From contig NZ_JAKZGL010000014.1 of assembly GCF_022549355.1 (NCBI RefSeq), positions 1-64,000 of the forward strand: a stretch of DNA of 64,000 nucleotides, in the 5' to 3' direction. Position 1 is the first letter of the stretch. Each line of letters starts with the position of its first letter. Position numbers and translations under genes: made by a program. The stretch is from Acinetobacter sp. NIPH 2699. GTDB taxonomy: Bacteria; Pseudomonadota; Gammaproteobacteria; Pseudomonadales; Moraxellaceae. Shown here in pieces: positions 7,316-16,032 of this stretch. Below the pieces are notes generated by a model, which saw nothing but the letters and a program-made list of their open reading frames with translations, did no database searches and was not told where the DNA came from.

Positions 7316-9355
7316 ATGACACTACAACAAGCAACGCTCCCCGTTCCTCAATTTGATCAAATTCAACTTGCCGACTTAAAACAACAGATTGAACAAAGCA
7401 TTCAAAACGGTCAAAACTTTCTAAATCAACTGAATGAAGTTCCACAAGATACAGAAACGCAATTGGCAACATTGACCGAAGTTGACCAGCTTGAAAATAA
7501 TATGAGTGAAGCATGGGGCATTTTGTCGCATCTCAATGCGGTCATGAATAACCCTGAAACTCGTGAAGTCTACCAATCACTCCTACCAAGCCTGAGCGAA
7601 TACTACACGCAACTCGGACAGCACACAGCGTTGTATCAAACCTACCAACAGATTCATGATAGTGCTGTTTTTCAAACACTCAGCGAAGCACAACAAAGTG
7701 CCATTAAACTGGCGCTACGCGACTTTAAACTTTCAGGTGTCGCACTTGAAGGCGAAGCGAAAAAACGTTATGCAGACATCTCTGCACGTTTATCTCAGCT
7801 TTCATCTGACTTTTCCAATCATGTCCTTGATGCAACGCAAGCTTACTTCAAAGCATTGAATGAGGAACAACTCAAAGGTCTGCCACAAAGCAGCATCGAT
7901 TTACTTAAGCAATATGGACAACAACGTGAGCTTGAGCAAGCCGTTGCCACGCTCGACTTTCCTGCTTATTTTGCGATTATGACGTACGCAGATGACCGTG
8001 AGTTAAGAGAAGAACTCTATAAGGCTTACGTCACTCGTGCATCAGAACAATCAGACAAAACTGAATTTGATAATACACCTGTGATGGAAGAAATTCTGAG
8101 CCTACGTCAAGAAATGGCTCAACTACTTGGCTTTAACAATTTCGCGGAATATTCGCTTGCCAGCAAAATGGCACCTGATGTTGAAACCGTCGATAAATTC
8201 TTAGTGGATTTGGCTGAACATGCACGCGTGCCTGCATTGGCTGAAATCGAAGAACTCAAAGCAATTGCACAACAAGATCATATTGATGAGCTTAAACCTT
8301 GGGATGCAACCTATTACTCTGAGAAATTAAAACAGCAACAATTCAATTTATCTCAAGAAGCACTCAAACCGTATTTCCCTGCATCAAAAGTTGTTCAAGG
8401 TTTATTTCAGATTGTGCAACGCCTGTATGACATCCAAATCATCGAACGCCAAGCACCTGTTTGGCAGGATGATGTGCGTTATTTTGAGATTGAAGATCAA
8501 GGACAAGTCGTGGGTGGCTTCTACTTCGATTTATACGCACGTAATGGTAAACGTGGTGGTGCATGGATGAGTGGTTTCCGCTCTCGCGTGCAAACCCCAG
8601 CAGGATTACAAAAACCAGTCTGCTATATGGTGTGTAACTTTACCCCACCGATTGGTGATCAACCAGCGCTACTGACCCATGATGAAGTGATTACCTTATT
8701 CCATGAATTTGGTCATGGCTTACATCACATGCTGACCGAAGTAGACAATATCTCGGTTGCAGGTACCCACGGTGTGGCATGGGATGCTGTTGAATTACCA
8801 AGTCAGTTTATGGAGTTCTGGGCATGGGACAATGAAAGTTTAGACGTACTCAGTGAGCACACTGAAACCAAACAAACCCTGCCGCAAGAATTGTTATCCG
8901 CTTTGCTCAATGCACGTTTCTTCCAATCAGGTATGCAGACCCTGCGTCAGATCGAATTTGCTTTGTTTGACTTAAGCATTCACCGTCAAGCACCAGCATT
9001 AAATAGCCAGCAGATTCAAAATACCTTAGATGATATTCGCAGTAAGTTTTCGGTGGTTCCAACCGTTGCCTATAATCGTTTCCAACATAGCTTTAGTCAT
9101 ATCTTCGCCGGTGGCTATGCAGCGGGATATTACTCGTATAAATGGGCTGAAGTTTTAGCCAGTGATGCCTTTGATCGCTTCGAAAATGAAGGAATTTTTA
9201 ATACCGAAACTGGAAAAGAGTTTAGGCAGTTTATCCTAGCAGTTGGCGGAAAAGAGACTGCACTTGATGCGTTTCGCAATTTCCGAAAAAGAGAACCTAA
9301 AATAGATGCATTATTGCGTCATCAAGGTTGGACGAACGCTGACAAAACCGCTTAA
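7316..9355 (+). CDS. prlC: Oligopeptidase A, M3 metallopeptidase
   Basis: A cytoplasmic zinc oligopeptidase that degrades short peptides, including cleaved signal peptides. Its 679 residues match the family length (~680). The zinc site is HEFGHGLHH at 463-471 (H463, E464, H467), with the third ligand E493 in DAVELPSQ, the same 30-residue offset as in the E. coli enzyme. The C-terminal FAGGYAAGYYSYKWAEVLASD is the typical substrate-loop segment of the M3 family. The ATG start lacks a strong Shine-Dalgarno. A small zinc-ribbon gene follows after ~40 bp, an arrangement resembling prlC-yheV-like neighbours in other gammaproteobacteria. Confidence 0.95.
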   Translation: MTLQQATLPVPQFDQIQLADLKQQIEQSIQNGQNFLNQLNEVPQDTETQLATLTEVDQLENNMSEAWGILSHLNAVMNNPETREVYQSLLPSLSEYYTQLGQHTALYQTYQQIHDSAVFQTLSEAQQSAIKLALRDFKLSGVALEGEAKKRYADISARLSQLSSDFSNHVLDATQAYFKALNEEQLKGLPQSSIDLLKQYGQQRELEQAVATLDFPAYFAIMTYADDRELREELYKAYVTRASEQSDKTEFDNTPVMEEILSLRQEMAQLLGFNNFAEYSLASKMAPDVETVDKFLVDLAEHARVPALAEIEELKAIAQQDHIDELKPWDATYYSEKLKQQQFNLSQEALKPYFPASKVVQGLFQIVQRLYDIQIIERQAPVWQDDVRYFEIEDQGQVVGGFYFDLYARNGKRGGAWMSGFRSRVQTPAGLQKPVCYMVCNFTPPIGDQPALLTHDEVITLFHEFGHGLHHMLTEVDNISVAGTHGVAWDAVELPSQFMEFWAWDNESLDVLSEHTETKQTLPQELLSALLNARFFQSGMQTLRQIEFALFDLSIHRQAPALNSQQIQNTLDDIRSKFSVVPTVAYNRFQHSFSHIFAGGYAAGYYSYKWAEVLASDAFDRFENEGIFNTETGKEFRQFILAVGGKETALDAFRNFRKREPKIDALLRHQGWTNADKTA

Positions 9356-9393
9356 ACTACGTCATTATTGTTCACAGGGTGGTATTAACTGAC

Positions 9394-9600
9394 ATGAAAA
9401 GACAGTTCATCGCGGGTGCAAAGTGCCCCAAATGTGGCGCGTTAGATCGTGTGGTTAAGATCACTACTGTGGATGACGAGTGGATTGAATGTATCGAATG
9501 TGCTTATAGCGAAAAACGGCCAACTCAAGTGGATGAGCCAGAAGTCGCAGAGCCAGATGAAATTGGGGTGATACAGTTCAAACCTCGTCATTTTGACTAG
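9394..9600 (+). CDS. YheV-like zinc-ribbon protein
   Basis: A 68-residue protein with a single zinc ribbon: CPKC and then C-x2-C in WIECIECAY, preceded by KRQFIAGAK, the hallmark start of YheV/DUF2387 proteins. The tail is acidic (DEPEVAEPDE) and ends in PRHFD. I place the start at the ATG at 9394, because the family begins right before RFIAGA; an in-frame GTG lies at 9379. Function is unknown. YheV-type genes commonly sit next to prlC, as here. Confidence 0.85.
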   Translation: MKRQFIAGAKCPKCGALDRVVKITTVDDEWIECIECAYSEKRPTQVDEPEVAEPDEIGVIQFKPRHFD

Positions 9601-9612
9601 AAGGTTAAAAAA

Positions 9613-10071
9613 ATGACGTCACCAAACCAAACCAAAAACACCAAGTTATTGTGGATGATCATTACTGGCATTAGCATCATTGTGGTTTTATTTTTTGCAA
9701 TACAATGGTTTTTGGCACAGAAAAATCAACAGACCAGTACCACTCCAGATCAACCCATCGCTGAGAAAATAATTTCTCCAGCAAAAGACGTGGCAAGCAG
9801 CGTAACAACAGAGATCACCACGATAGCTGATGAAAGCGAATCTGCTGCGCCCATTCAATTAGTACAAGAATCATTAATCAAGGAAGCATTACCGACTAAT
9901 GACAGCTTAGCCAAAGAAGAAATCGCTAAATTAGATGATATTCATCATCAACTGAAAGATCAGCAAACAGATTTAAAGCAGCAACATGAAGATGTAGATG
10001 CCCTACTCAAACTGAAAGAGGAACAAATTAAACTACTTGAAGCTCAACTTCAGCAAGCCCATTCCTCATAA
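9613..10071 (+). CDS. Small membrane-anchored coiled-coil protein
   Basis: A 152-residue protein with a short charged N-terminus, one hydrophobic segment at about 14-34 (WMIITGISIIVVLFFAIQWF), then a Ser/Thr/Ala/Glu-rich linker. A C-terminal heptad-like helix follows at about 105-150 (KLDDIHHQLKDQQTDLKQQH). It should be inserted with its C-terminus in the periplasm. It begins 12 bp after the zinc-ribbon gene and has AAGGTT upstream, so it is probably co-transcribed. No family is recognised. The architecture resembles envelope scaffold or tether proteins, but that is only a shape argument. Confidence 0.75.
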   Translation: MTSPNQTKNTKLLWMIITGISIIVVLFFAIQWFLAQKNQQTSTTPDQPIAEKIISPAKDVASSVTTEITTIADESESAAPIQLVQESLIKEALPTNDSLAKEEIAKLDDIHHQLKDQQTDLKQQHEDVDALLKLKEEQIKLLEAQLQQAHSS

Positions 10072-10095
10072 AACCGTTTTCGGTCTCCTCATTTT

Positions 10096-10125
10096 GCTAG
10101 AATGTAGACTACCTTCTAGCATTTT
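10096..10125 (+). terminator. Weak terminator-like hairpin
   Basis: GCTAGAA pairs with TTCTAGC (10096-10102, 10114-10120), followed by ATTTTTATT. It lies just before the DMT permease start, so it could end the prlC group or form a leader hairpin. Confidence 0.5.
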
Positions 10126-10131
10126 TATTCT

Positions 10132-11001
10132 ATGTCCAGCCTCGGTCAACGCTATCCAATCCCCATCGCAATTGCGTACCTCACACTCTCTGCACTTCTA
10201 TTCTCTGTGATGGGAATCTGTATTCGTTATGCTTCCCATACCGTTGATAACTACACCATCGTCTTTTTCCGTAACATCGTTGGACTCATCCTGTTTGTAC
10301 CTTTTATCTTTCAACAAGGCTTGGGTTTTGTAAAAACAGAAAAACTATGGATGCATACATGGCGTAGTGTGATAGGACTTGCAGCAATGTATGGATTTTT
10401 CTATGCCATTGCACATCTCAAATTATCCAATGCAATGGTATTTACTTATTCATCTCCAATTTTCATTCCACTCATCGCATGGTTATTTCTAAAAGAACGC
10501 ATCACCACAGTAATGCTGTGTGCCGCAGCATTAGGATTGATTGGGGTCATTTTTGTTGCTAAACCTGACCAAGGCTTGCTGAACTGGATTGCAATGATTG
10601 GGATGACATCGAGTCTATTTGCTGCACTCGCATTTGTCACAGTACGGGCACTTACGCGGACTGAACCACCTGAACGAATTGTATTTTATTTCTGCTTGAT
10701 TGGTTCATTTCTTTCAGTGATTCCCATGTTTTGGGTTTGGCGTCCCTACCAACTCAAAGAATTATTTTTCCTGATCAGTGCAGGTATCCTTGCCAATATC
10801 AGTCAAATTTTTATGTCACATGCCTATCGCCTTGCACCTGCTGGTCAGATTGCGCCAGTGAATTATATGGCCATCATTTTTGCGGGAATTTGGGGATTTT
10901 TTCTTTGGCAAGAAATACCCGATATATATAGTTTGATTGGGTTTGCTTTTATTCTATTGGCGATTTTCTTATGTAGCCCATTCATACAGAAACAAAAGTA
11001 A
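10132..11001 (+). CDS. EamA/DMT-superfamily permease
   Basis: A 289-residue polytopic inner-membrane protein with about ten hydrophobic helices in two repeated EamA halves. The first half ends in the FTYSSPIFIPLIAWLFLKERIT stretch, which carries the family's Pro and helix-ending LKER motif. The second half has the equivalent PVNYMAIIFAGIWGFFLWQE. Members export or import amino acids, nucleosides, SAM and similar metabolites; the substrate cannot be inferred. The ATG at 10132 directly follows a weak hairpin. Its downstream neighbour is convergent. Confidence 0.85.
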   Translation: MSSLGQRYPIPIAIAYLTLSALLFSVMGICIRYASHTVDNYTIVFFRNIVGLILFVPFIFQQGLGFVKTEKLWMHTWRSVIGLAAMYGFFYAIAHLKLSNAMVFTYSSPIFIPLIAWLFLKERITTVMLCAAALGLIGVIFVAKPDQGLLNWIAMIGMTSSLFAALAFVTVRALTRTEPPERIVFYFCLIGSFLSVIPMFWVWRPYQLKELFFLISAGILANISQIFMSHAYRLAPAGQIAPVNYMAIIFAGIWGFFLWQEIPDIYSLIGFAFILLAIFLCSPFIQKQK

Positions 11002-11089
11002 GTAAAAGCCACTACATTTGACTTAGCGATATTTACTTTTATGCTCAACTGAGAGATGAATAAACCCAACATCCTGTTATTCACCGCAT

Positions 11090-11113
11090 AAAAAAAGCAC
11101 CCGAAGGTGCTTT
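11090..11113 (-). terminator. TRAP permease terminator
   Basis: On the minus strand, AAAGCACC-TTCG-GGTGCTTT forms an 8-bp stem with a UUCG tetraloop and a T run. It may also help end the convergent permease transcript. Confidence 0.9.
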
Positions 11114-11129
11114 CTCTTATAGTAAATCC

Positions 11130-13340
11130 TTATTGATACCAACCAAATAACTTGAAGAAATAAGGCACATACGCAATAAGAAGCATGGCAGGAATCATGA
11201 CCAGAAGCGGTAAGAACCAACGTTCATATCGATAGTATAGCGATAGATGTTTGACCTCAGCATCTGCGGCTGCCACCTCATCATCTCCCACTGCCTGCCT
11301 CGCTAATAAGTGATTCAGTGCAACAGGTGGTGTGACATAACCTAACTCAAAACCAATCAATGCGATTGCCCAGAAGTGAATAGGATCAACCCCATATTGG
11401 TAAGCCACTGGTGCAACAGTTGCAGAAATAAGAATCACAGCACCGAATGGATCCATGATCATACCAACACCAACCATGAGGATCACAAGCAATGTAATGA
11501 CCAGAGCAAGACTACCGATATCTTTAGGGAAAGCCTCCATCAGCTCGATGTGTTCGAGGAAACCACCGACACTGACTGAAAGTGCCATAAGGATAACAAG
11601 TGCACCAATATGCCCAACGGTTTCCGTGGTTGAAGTATGTAATGCTTTACCAAACGGAATTCTACGCTCAGGATTACGCGGATCATCTGATGGATTCACT
11701 TGTGGTACAGGTTGTGAACCATCTGATGGAGCTGTATAGGTATTTAACGTACTGTCCCAATGCCCAACTGGTGCAAGTGGCGCAGGTTCTTTACGCAATT
11801 TATCAAATAACACCATCACCAAAAGAATCACTGGCATCATCACTGGTGCAGTAAACTCATTTAGGTCTGTTGATAACGCATGCTTATAGAACAACCAAAT
11901 CAAGATAAAAATCACGATATAAGGTGCAACAGGAACGAATGCACGCAATGATTTCGGTAACGCAATTTTTGGTGGAGCAATACGGAATTTCTGCTCAGCA
12001 ACGAATAAGGATATCAATAGGAATAATGTCGACGTCAATAAGAAGACATACATACCATATTTGTAAAGCATATCCGTTGTGACTTCTTTATTTAATGATG
12101 CGATGACAACGATCAATAAACATGGACGTAATACAACACCCAGTGAGCCAGAAAGCGCCGTTGCAGCTAAAGCATATTGACGACGACCACCTGCATTCCA
12201 AACTTCCTTATAAATGATCGCACCAGCAGCAATAACGAAAATACCAGAAGCGCCTGTATAAGCTGTTGGTAATGCCGCCGCAATCAAGATCAACCATGTT
12301 AAGGTTTCTGGTGCCAAGTTCCACGGACGCAAGATATTTAAGAATAAATCGACAATACGTGTTTGTTTCAGCAACATACCTGCCCAAATAAACAAGGCAA
12401 GATTTAAGAAAATATTCGAGAATTCAACCAATTGACCAAGGTAAATCCCCTGCCCCATTGGGTAGTTCATGAAGAAGGTAAATGAGACCCCTGTAATGAT
12501 TGCCATATACGCATACAATGGCACACTGAGGAATGCTAGACCAAGATTGCCACCTTCACGTGTTGGTGGTTGTGACTTCACGATGTGGAACAAACTAATT
12601 AAAGTCAGCGTTCCAAATAAAGTCATCCATAACCAATAAATCATCTGCATTTCAGGAGCGACAGGGACACCTGAATTCAACACCGACTTAAATTGGCTAA
12701 TGACTGAGGACGTGAGTAAACCATTACCCAACAACATAGCAATGTTATAAACACGGAAATCAATTTTGGTGGCTGGACTACGCAAGCCGATATGATGTGA
12801 TTTTAAAGTCGCACTGATTGCGGCAAATAAAACCATAATCACTAAAAATAATGCGCGGTTTTCAGAACCAAACTTAAAAATACCAAAGAATGAAGTTTCA
12901 ATCGTCCGATAGGTCCGAACACTCGGATTGGCCTCAATATGTGCGATCGCCTTGTCATAGAATTGATATTTTTCTACACACTGCTGCTTTGCAGCAAGCA
13001 ATGACGAACGTACATCTGATTCTGACGCGACACCGAACATACTGGCAAATTCATCGGCAGCATTGATCTTCATCTGCTCTTGAACTTGTGCATCGATATT
13101 AGGATTAGTATCACAGGTTGGTTTCGCTGGTTCTGCACGCAGAAACGAATATTGCATACCAGTATTCGGATCACCATATAGGCGCTCACCCATACGCAAT
13201 AATTGCCCATGAATCATCTCACCTGTACCAATAATGAGCGTCATTAATAGTAAAATAAGAACAACAAAGGCCGCTATCCACTCTGTCCAGATATAACTCA
13301 GTAGACCTAATCCAGACTTTTTCTCTTGATCATTTTGCAT
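11130..13340 (-). CDS. TRAP transporter permease, small and large subunits fused
   Basis: A 736-residue inner-membrane protein. The N-terminal part has one helix (WIAAFVVLILLLMTLII), a periplasmic insert of ~120 residues with several Cys, and more helices resembling a DctQ-like module. From about 240 on it matches a DctM-type large subunit (LILIAAALPTAYTGASGIFVIAAG, GVGMIMDPFGAVILISATVAP, LGYVTPPVALNHLLA). Such permeases use the sodium gradient to import organic acids delivered by a periplasmic binding protein. No binding-protein gene lies beside it. The central hydrophilic loop (~510-560) is unusually long. GGAATAGAC precedes the ATG. Confidence 0.85.
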   Translation of the reverse strand: MQNDQEKKSGLGLLSYIWTEWIAAFVVLILLLMTLIIGTGEMIHGQLLRMGERLYGDPNTGMQYSFLRAEPAKPTCDTNPNIDAQVQEQMKINAADEFASMFGVASESDVRSSLLAAKQQCVEKYQFYDKAIAHIEANPSVRTYRTIETSFFGIFKFGSENRALFLVIMVLFAAISATLKSHHIGLRSPATKIDFRVYNIAMLLGNGLLTSSVISQFKSVLNSGVPVAPEMQMIYWLWMTLFGTLTLISLFHIVKSQPPTREGGNLGLAFLSVPLYAYMAIITGVSFTFFMNYPMGQGIYLGQLVEFSNIFLNLALFIWAGMLLKQTRIVDLFLNILRPWNLAPETLTWLILIAAALPTAYTGASGIFVIAAGAIIYKEVWNAGGRRQYALAATALSGSLGVVLRPCLLIVVIASLNKEVTTDMLYKYGMYVFLLTSTLFLLISLFVAEQKFRIAPPKIALPKSLRAFVPVAPYIVIFILIWLFYKHALSTDLNEFTAPVMMPVILLVMVLFDKLRKEPAPLAPVGHWDSTLNTYTAPSDGSQPVPQVNPSDDPRNPERRIPFGKALHTSTTETVGHIGALVILMALSVSVGGFLEHIELMEAFPKDIGSLALVITLLVILMVGVGMIMDPFGAVILISATVAPVAYQYGVDPIHFWAIALIGFELGYVTPPVALNHLLARQAVGDDEVAAADAEVKHLSLYYRYERWFLPLLVMIPAMLLIAYVPYFFKLFGWYQ

Positions 13341-13520
13341 GTCTATTCCAATTTATTGTTATCAACATCCATCCAAAGATGTTGAATCATGCGATATCCA
13401 TGGTTGATAGATAAATGAATTTACCCTTTGAATCACCAGTCCCTTTTTAAACCGCTTAAATTTGCAGCAATTTCTTTCAAAAAAGAATGACTACAATCAC
13501 TTTTTTATAGGTTGTTTTTA

Positions 13521-14102
13521 TCAACTTGCCTGTGCTCTACCTTTCCTTTTTATCGATAAATACCCTAAACCACTGAACACACCGCCAATCGCACCAATCA
13601 AATGTGCCTCTGTTAACACGGGACTGCCAATGAGTTGAGCTGTGCCTGTCTGTCCAAAGGTATTTTCCCAAATTAACTTTGCAGCAATCAAAAGTAAAAC
13701 TAAAACAGCAAATTTACGTTCCTTTGGATACTGCAAGTACACCAAACTCACTGCCGTATATAGACCATGCAGAACACCAGATAGGCCAGCATAAGCATCT
13801 ATATAAGGTAAATAAAAATAAAAAATGAGGCTGATAAATGGCGGTAGAATCAATAACAATGCACATAAATGCCGATTAAGTACATGAGGAAAAATAAACG
13901 GTAAACATGCAAATGCCAACATATTCAGTAAAAAATGCATCCATCCAACATGCACCCAGTGCGCGGTCCATAAGCGCCAGAATTCATTGAGTAAACTTGG
14001 TTTCCAATAAATAAAATGATCAGCAAAGACTTGTAAACACGCTGATATTGAAATACATACAGCGATCAAAATGACTTTCCGTATCCATATTTGATCTTTC
14101 AT
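13521..14102 (-). CDS. Rhombosortase-like rhomboid intramembrane protease
   Basis: A 193-residue membrane protein with about six helices. The rhomboid signature is complete: H51-x4-H56-x3-N60 (HVGWMHFLLN), the catalytic serine S108 in GLSG, and the catalytic histidine H167 in AHLIGAIGG. The short length and the WKPSLLNEFWRLWTAHWVH stretch fit the rhombosortase branch, which cleaves GlyGly-CTERM tails from exported proteins before type II secretion or surface lipidation. No GlyGly-CTERM substrate is visible in this window. A strong GAGGG site lies 7 nt before the ATG. It sits between the TRAP permease and a lipoprotein gene on the same strand. Confidence 0.85.
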   Translation of the reverse strand: MKDQIWIRKVILIAVCISISACLQVFADHFIYWKPSLLNEFWRLWTAHWVHVGWMHFLLNMLAFACLPFIFPHVLNRHLCALLLILPPFISLIFYFYLPYIDAYAGLSGVLHGLYTAVSLVYLQYPKERKFAVLVLLLIAAKLIWENTFGQTGTAQLIGSPVLTEAHLIGAIGGVFSGLGYLSIKRKGRAQAS

Positions 14103-14118
14103 TTATCTACCCTCTTCA

Positions 14119-14181
14119 AAAACAGACCTTTTACAATTCACAAATCATAAATAATTTGTTCACCAAGAGCTGTAAAAGGTC
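14119..14181 (-). terminator. Long hairpin terminator after the lipoprotein gene
   Basis: Perfect 11-bp arms GACCTTTTACA (14125-14135) and TGTAAAAGGTC (14171-14181) enclose a second small stem (ACAAAT/ATTTGT). On the minus strand they are followed by TGTTTTT. It separates the lipoprotein from the rhombosortase gene. Confidence 0.75.
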
Positions 14182-14225
14182 GTTTAATTCAAGTTACTCA
14201 ACAGGCTTTCTGCTGGAACAGATCG

Positions 14226-15269
14226 TTACTCATCGCCATCGAATAATGCATCTAATTCTGATGAACTTTCTTTTTCGTCATCCCAGAATGAAGATAAACC
14301 CTCATCACTCGCTCTTACACCCGTATTCTCAGTCCAGTAACGATCTGCAATACCACGCACCATCAAACCAGCCATTTGATCAACGAGTCTAAATTGAGGA
14401 TTTGCTGGTTTATCTTCACCCGAAGCAGCAGCATAAGAACGTAACGCATCACGCAGTTTCGCATCATCCCCACTGGCTTGTGCGGCAACAGCATAGAGTG
14501 CATGCGCGAGACGAACCCCTTTTTTCTCACCAATTTCCATCGATTGCTTCATGGTTGCATACGGTTCAGGTTTCCCATCGCCCGCACCAGGTAATAATGT
14601 CCAAATCACTGCACGGGTCGCCATTGGCGCACCCCAATATTTTTCATTATCCAAGCACGTCATGCCTCGCTCAACAACACCTGCGATATCTTTAGGAACA
14701 TTAACTGAACCACCAGAATTAATATCATTGGTCATTGATTGTAGGCCATTGATCATCCCTAACAAATACACCGTTTGATCGAGATCATTACGCATGGTTG
14801 GGCAGGAATCGCCGAGTTTATATTTATATTTGGTTTCCCAGCGGTTTGCAAAAAGCTGATAACTGGCATATTGACGTTGAGCTGCAATCGCTGCCCAACG
14901 TTTTTGTTCAACACGTGCATCTTGTGCTTCAGTGATTTGTCCTGCTTTTGATGCACGTAAATAACGTAATTCTGCTTCTAATGCTTGGTTCTCAGCACAG
15001 ATACCAGCAGCCGTGTATAACAATACCGCCATGCGGGTTGGGTCAGCGCCCATATCTTTGGTCGACATCACAGCAGGTGTTAAAGCATTCCCTGAGTTAC
15101 AGACCATTTCAGCATCATCCATCGCTAAAATTGGCGGTACAATATGTCTTTCACCAAAACCTAAAGCAACATTCGCCCCAGTTTTAATCACATATGAACA
15201 CCCTGTTAACATTGATGTTGTAAATAACGCAACCGCCACGCCCTGTCCAACTTTATGGAGTCTAGACAT
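14226..15269 (-). CDS. Lipoprotein, possibly TatT-like TRAP-associated
   Basis: A 347-residue precursor with a signal peptide and lipobox LTGC (Cys24). The mature part is helical and Ala-rich, with repeated helix pairs (PTRMAVLLYTAAGICAENQA; RLAHALYAVAAQASGDDAKL) suggesting a TPR-like solenoid, and it ends in an acidic tail. The position near a TRAP permease and the all-helical lipoprotein design recall TatT, the TRAP-associated lipoprotein family. I infer this from context and shape, not from a conserved motif. AGGAAG lies immediately before the ATG. Confidence 0.7.
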   Translation of the reverse strand: MSRLHKVGQGVAVALFTTSMLTGCSYVIKTGANVALGFGERHIVPPILAMDDAEMVCNSGNALTPAVMSTKDMGADPTRMAVLLYTAAGICAENQALEAELRYLRASKAGQITEAQDARVEQKRWAAIAAQRQYASYQLFANRWETKYKYKLGDSCPTMRNDLDQTVYLLGMINGLQSMTNDINSGGSVNVPKDIAGVVERGMTCLDNEKYWGAPMATRAVIWTLLPGAGDGKPEPYATMKQSMEIGEKKGVRLAHALYAVAAQASGDDAKLRDALRSYAAASGEDKPANPQFRLVDQMAGLMVRGIADRYWTENTGVRASDEGLSSFWDDEKESSSELDALFDGDE

Positions 15270-15501
15270 ACTTCCTGTCCTCTAATTAATTTATTTTCCT
15301 TTTAATCGTACCTTATCAGATGCCATACCCGAGTTAAAGAGTAATTGCTCTAATTTTAACACTGATATCTTGACATACTTCACAGATCAATGAATTGACA
15401 TATATTTGGGAATACAGGAATTTCAGGCAAAAAAAAGTAGCATTGCGACGGTTCAGCACATGCTACTTATTAACTGGTAAAATAGTGAAACTCTTTATAT
15501 T
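15270..15501. other. Intergenic, nothing recognised
   Basis: About 230 bp between the minus-strand lipoprotein start and the end of the first microprotein. It should carry the lipoprotein promoter. I see no convincing promoter elements or RNA gene. Confidence 0.4.
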
Positions 15502-15603
15502 TTAGTTTTGTTGAAAATAATCCTTAAGTAACGTTCCAGCTCTTCCTATAACAATCGCCATAACGATTGCAATTACCAGAAACATCCACATTGAAATCTC
15601 CAT
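15502..15603 (-). CDS. Membrane microprotein A (33 aa)
   Basis: The predicted protein is only 33 residues, so it is easily missed by gene callers. GGAGG lies 5 nt before the ATG, a near-perfect ribosome site. Residues 5-20 form one hydrophobic helix (MWMFLVIAIVMAIVIG), followed by RAGTLLKDYFQQN. It is a paralogue of the gene just upstream: 19 of the first 29 aligned residues are identical, including W, the FLVIA core and GRAGTLL. The conserved Shine-Dalgarno and coding match support translation. No function is recognised. Confidence 0.75.
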   Translation of the reverse strand: MEISMWMFLVIAIVMAIVIGRAGTLLKDYFQQN

Positions 15604-15627
15604 AGAGACCTCCTACACTTTGCGTAT

Positions 15628-15837
15628 CTACTTTTGATAGACACTAGATTGGCGTTCATCATCAATCTTCATGGGAGTATGATATATTGATGACACCTTC
15701 AATCTCTTTCTCTTGTTCACGCCAACCTTAGATTGATGTGACTCAAGAAGTTCCCTGAGTAAAGTTCCTGCTCTTCCTACAACAATTGCAAAAATAACTG
15801 CAATCACCAGAAACGACCATGTTGGAATTTCCATCAT
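15628..15837 (-). CDS. Membrane microprotein B (69 aa)
   Basis: It starts MMEIPTWSFLVIAVIFAIVV, one transmembrane helix, then GRAGTLLRELLESHQSK. A basic/polar tail of ~35 residues follows (VGVNKRKRLKVSSIYHTP) that microprotein A lacks. GGAGG lies 6 nt before the ATG at 15837. I prefer this start to an upstream in-frame ATG at 15918, which falls inside a palindrome and has no ribosome site. The upstream DNA also resembles that of gene A (AAAGTRT then GGAGGT), so the pair arose by tandem duplication including the translation signal. Topology is probably N-out with a basic cytoplasmic tail. Confidence 0.75.
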   Translation of the reverse strand: MMEIPTWSFLVIAVIFAIVVGRAGTLLRELLESHQSKVGVNKRKRLKVSSIYHTPMKIDDERQSSVYQK

Positions 15838-15905
15838 TTTGGACCTCCACCATACTTTACGTTGGTGTTTGTACTTTAACCAAAATACATCCAACTTGAT
15901 CGCCA

Positions 15906-15920
15906 GATTGTCTGACAATC
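15906..15920. promoter_or_regulatory. Palindrome GATTGTC-T-GACAATC, candidate operator
   Basis: A perfect 7-1-7 inverted repeat about 70 bp upstream of the microprotein B start. A half-site (TCTAACAAT) follows at 15951-15959. The TTGTC/GACAA shape is typical of dimeric helix-turn-helix regulators, such as GntR-family proteins. The regulator is not identified here. Confidence 0.55.
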
Positions 15921-16032
15921 ATAATTTTCATGATTTTTTAGAGTATTTAATCTAACAATTAAAAAGATACGAAGAAATAAAGTGCCTAAATAATTGAAAT
16001 ATATTATTTTAATAAAAATATACAACTGCACA

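Noticed and set aside
13478..13512. Weak A/T hairpin after the rhombosortase gene as a terminator
   Set aside because: The stem needs a bulge and consists almost only of A-T pairs; not strong enough to list.
14156..15285. Plus-strand frames opposite the lipoprotein gene
   Set aside because: His/Gln-rich antisense shadows; the minus strand has the lipobox protein.
15838..15918. Longer N-terminus for microprotein B from an ATG at 15918
   Set aside because: No ribosome site, overlaps a perfect palindrome, and the strong GGAGG is at 15842-15846.
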